From Sphingomonas sanguinis (GTDB lineage: Bacteria; Pseudomonadota; Alphaproteobacteria; Sphingomonadales; Sphingomonadaceae): a DNA stretch of 64,000 nucleotides. Position 1 is the stretch's first letter, and every line of letters starts with the position of its first letter. The notes under the pieces are model-generated. The model did not search any database, was not told the origin of the DNA, and worked only from the letters and a program-made list of their open reading frames with translations. Shown piece by piece: positions 61,667-64,000 of this stretch. Position numbers and translations under genes: made by a program. The DNA is taken from positions 1 through 64,000 of the forward strand of contig NZ_LDTE01000023.1 of NCBI RefSeq assembly GCF_001476905.1, given 5' to 3'.

Positions 61667-62458
61667 TTACGACATTCCGTTGCGATCGGTTTCCACGACG
61701 GTCGTACCGGCAGCGCGGGCGGCCTGCGCCAGCCGGGTATCGGCCCGATCGGTGACCAGGAAGTCGACATCGCCCATGTCGCCGACGCGGACCGGTGCGG
61801 CGCGCTCCAGCTTCGATCCGTCCAGGGCCAGCAGCACCTGGCGGGCGTGGCGGATGATCGTTTGGGACACCCGTACCTCGTCCACGTCGAAGTCGAGGAA
61901 GGTCCCATCGGGATCGATCGCCGACGCTCCGATCAGCGCCATGTCGACCTTGAACCCCCGAATGAAGTCCATCGCCAGCGCCCCCACCACCGCGCGGTCG
62001 CTGGCGCGCACCCGGCCGCCCGCCGCGATGACCTCGATCGAAGGGCGCCCGCCGAGGATGTCGACGACATTCAGATTGTTGGTGATGACCATCAGGTCGC
62101 GGTGGTCGACCAGCGCCCTGGCGATCGCTTCGGTGGTCGAACCGATATTGATGAACAGGCTGGCCCCGTTGGGCACCAGCGCGGCAGCGGCGACCCCGAT
62201 GGCGGTCTTGGCGGGCGCGGCGACCATGCGCCGCTCGCCATAGGCCAGATTGTCGGTGCCCGAGGTGACGACCGCGCCGCCATGCACACGCGCCAGCATC
62301 GACTGACCCGCCAGGATATTCAGGTCCTTGCGGATCGTCTGTGGCGTGACGCCCAGCTTTTCTGCCAGTTCGTCGACACCGACGCTGCCCGTTCGGCGCG
62401 CAACCTCGAGGATCGCGGCATGACGCGCGGCGACGATATCGGGCGCGGCAGTCTTCAC
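61667..62458 (-). CDS. DeoR-family regulator (GlpR-like)
   Basis: This is a 263-residue repressor. The helix-turn-helix at about 9-60 reads AARHAAILEVARRTGSVGVD then ELAEKLGVTPQTIRKDLNIL, the DeoR signature. The sugar-phosphate-binding DeoRC domain has GASLFINIGSTTEAIARAL, LMVITNNLNVVDIL, AVVGALAMDFIRGFKVDMAL and IGASAIDPDG. The GTG start at 62458 overlaps the glpD stop (GTGA); the open frame upstream is only a shadow of glpD. Coupling to glpD makes it the likely glycerol-3-phosphate-responsive repressor, though glpK and glpF are not in the window. Confidence 0.88.
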   Translation of the reverse strand: MKTAAPDIVAARHAAILEVARRTGSVGVDELAEKLGVTPQTIRKDLNILAGQSMLARVHGGAVVTSGTDNLAYGERRMVAAPAKTAIGVAAAALVPNGASLFINIGSTTEAIARALVDHRDLMVITNNLNVVDILGGRPSIEVIAAGGRVRASDRAVVGALAMDFIRGFKVDMALIGASAIDPDGTFLDFDVDEVRVSQTIIRHARQVLLALDGSKLERAAPVRVGDMGDVDFLVTDRADTRLAQAARAAGTTVVETDRNGMS

Positions 62459-63960
62459 GCGATGCCCCGTTCTGCCAGATAGCGCGTCAGCCGCTCGGGT
62501 GTCTCGGGGGGGACGTGCAGGCCCAGCTTGCTGCGGCGATAGAGAATGTCCTCCGCCGTGCGCGCCCATTCGGCCTTCACCAGATAATCGACCTCGGCCG
62601 TGTGCAGGCCGCCACCGAGATCGGGGCCGAGGTCACCGGCCGCCAGCAATTCGTCGACACGCGTGCCGTAAGCGCGGGCCAGGCGAAGCAGCAGCTTGGG
62701 CGGCAGGGCCGAGTGCCGAGCGGTCAGCTCGTGCAGGAACCGCTCGAAATCGGCATCCGCGATATCGCCGCCGGGCAGTGTCGCACCCGCCGTCCAGGCC
62801 GATCCCGCCTGCGGGAAGAACCGCGCCAGTTCGCGCATCGTGTGCTCGGCCAGCTTGCGATAGGTCGTGATCTTGCCGCCGAAGATGTTCAGCATCGGCG
62901 CCTGCGCTTCTCCCTCCGCGCCCGTATCCAGGTCGAGCACATAGTCGCGCGTCACCGCCGAGGCATTGGCAGAATGGTCGTCATAAAGCGGCCGGATGCC
63001 CGCATAACTCCACACGATATTCGCTTCCCCGACCTTGCGCGCGAAATAGCGGTTGGCGGTGTCCAGCAGATAGCTGGTCTCCGCTGCGCTGATCGATGCC
63101 TTGGCGGGGGCATCGGTCCAAGGTTCGTCGGTGGTGCCGACCAGCGTGAACGCGCCCTCATAGGGAATGGCGAAGACGATGCGACGGTCGTCATTCTGCA
63201 GCATGAAGGCATGATCGCCCTCATAGAGACGGGGCACGACGATATGGCTGCCCTTGATCAGGCGCACGCCGCGATCGCGTCGCGCGCCATGCGTCCGCCC
63301 GATCACGTCGGCGACCCAGGGGCCTGCCGCATTGACCAGCACCCGCGCCTGGACGCTACGGCTCCGGCCGTTCGCCTCGATGGTCGCGGTCCAGCCATCG
63401 CCGTTGCGCTTGGCATCGATCAGCCGGGTACGAGTCTCGATCCGCGCACCGCGCTCGCGCGCGTCCATGGCGTTCAGCACGACCAGGCGGCTGTCCTCCA
63501 CCCAGCAGTCCGAATAAACGAAAGCCTTGCCCTTTCGCGGCGAAAGCCCTGCGCCGAGCGCCGACTTTTCCAGCGCGACGGTGCGCGTGCCCGGCAGCTT
63601 CTCGCGACCGCCCAGATGGTCGTAGAGGAACAGGCCCAGCCGCACCATCCAGGCCGGGCGCGGCGACTGGGTTTGCGGCAGGACGAAGGATAGCGGCCAG
63701 ATGATGTGCGGCGCCATGTTCAGCAGCCGCTCGCGCTCGATCAGCGCCTCTCGCACCAGGCGAAACTCGCCATATTCCAGATAGCGCAGGCCGCCATGGA
63801 TCAGCTTGGTCGAGGCGGAGGAGGTGTGGCTGGCGAGGTCATCCTGCTCGACCAGCATTACCGACAGGCCGCGCCCGGCCGCATCGCGCGCGATGCCAGC
63901 ACCGTTGATGCCGCCGCCGACGATCAGCAGGTCGACCCTCTCCATATCCCGGTTCGTCAT
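62455..63960 (-). CDS. glpD: Glycerol-3-phosphate dehydrogenase (aerobic, FAD)
   Basis: This 501-residue membrane-associated flavoenzyme oxidises sn-glycerol-3-phosphate to dihydroxyacetone phosphate and feeds electrons to quinone. The FAD dinucleotide fold is at the N-terminus (VDLLIVGGGINGAGIARDAA), followed by the GlpD signatures SSASTKLIHGGLRYLEYGEF and IKGSHIVVPRLYEGDHAFML, then IPYEGAFTLVGTTDEPW and NIFGGKITTYRKLAEH. The C-terminal helical domain ends with EWARTAEDILYRRSKLGLHV. Its stop overlaps the DeoR regulator's GTG start. Only 40 bases upstream of the ATG are visible, with GGGACAAG as a weak ribosome site; the promoter probably lies at or beyond the window edge. Confidence 0.95.
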   Translation of the reverse strand: MTNRDMERVDLLIVGGGINGAGIARDAAGRGLSVMLVEQDDLASHTSSASTKLIHGGLRYLEYGEFRLVREALIERERLLNMAPHIIWPLSFVLPQTQSPRPAWMVRLGLFLYDHLGGREKLPGTRTVALEKSALGAGLSPRKGKAFVYSDCWVEDSRLVVLNAMDARERGARIETRTRLIDAKRNGDGWTATIEANGRSRSVQARVLVNAAGPWVADVIGRTHGARRDRGVRLIKGSHIVVPRLYEGDHAFMLQNDDRRIVFAIPYEGAFTLVGTTDEPWTDAPAKASISAAETSYLLDTANRYFARKVGEANIVWSYAGIRPLYDDHSANASAVTRDYVLDLDTGAEGEAQAPMLNIFGGKITTYRKLAEHTMRELARFFPQAGSAWTAGATLPGGDIADADFERFLHELTARHSALPPKLLLRLARAYGTRVDELLAAGDLGPDLGGGLHTAEVDYLVKAEWARTAEDILYRRSKLGLHVPPETPERLTRYLAERGIA

Positions 63961-64000
63961 CTGGCTTGTCCCTGTTCTCGAACGCCACCCCTGCTATACC

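Overview
The window reads as chromosomal DNA of a GC-rich alphaproteobacterium of the Sphingomonas type. The signs are dense, often 4-bp-overlapping operons, six TonB-dependent receptors (TBDTs) (most ending their signal peptide in Ala-Gln), three ECF-sigma/FecR pairs, Xanthomonas/Caulobacter-type carbohydrate TBDTs, and many GTG/TTG starts. No rRNA, tRNA, CRISPR array or intact mobile element was seen; the only mobile-element trace is a 19-codon stub of an IS3-type transposase.

Layout. 1-1.7 kb: a two-component system (response regulator truncated by the window edge, plus its kinase). 1.8-6.5 kb: a convergent TolC/HlyD/two-permease exporter operon with no ATPase gene. 6.8-9.9 kb: a chemotaxis receptor and a DUF2332 protein. 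10-13 kb: a TBDT of unknown substrate. 13.4-18.6 kb: a FecI/FecR/TBDT operon ending in a Tat-exported metallophosphatase. 18.7-22.2 kb: a small Cys-rich protein, a type III polyketide synthase with a coupled ICMT-type methyltransferase, and a divergent MFS exporter. 22.5-24.6 kb: a siderophore-type TBDT.

24.9-33.8 kb is the most remarkable block. It encodes an ECF sigma factor, FecR, a HasR-like TBDT with a signalling domain, a secreted hemophilin-like protein, a Slam (type XI secretion) outer-membrane translocator, a dedicated TonB, heme oxygenase and a DUF454 membrane protein. Together these form a self-contained heme scavenging, import and breakdown system with cell-surface signalling, resembling the hemO/HphA locus known from Acinetobacter.

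34-50.9 kb is a glycan-use region: GH115 and GH2 on the + strand, then on the - strand TBDT, GH89 alpha-N-acetylglucosaminidase and an HGSNAT/NagX-like acetyltransferase, controlled by a third ECF/FecR pair and followed by a second carbohydrate-type TBDT. 51.1-54.5 kb: a class A acid phosphatase and a TBDT with a signalling domain but no sigma/FecR partner. 54.7-61.6 kb: a 5-oxoproline island (full-length 5-oxoprolinase, DUF969/DUF979 transporter, DUF2891) facing a FadR-type GntR repressor. 61.7-64 kb: a DeoR/GlpR-type regulator and glycerol-3-phosphate dehydrogenase.

All family calls come from reading motifs and gene order; no database search was possible. Substrates of the TBDTs and glycosidases are inferences.
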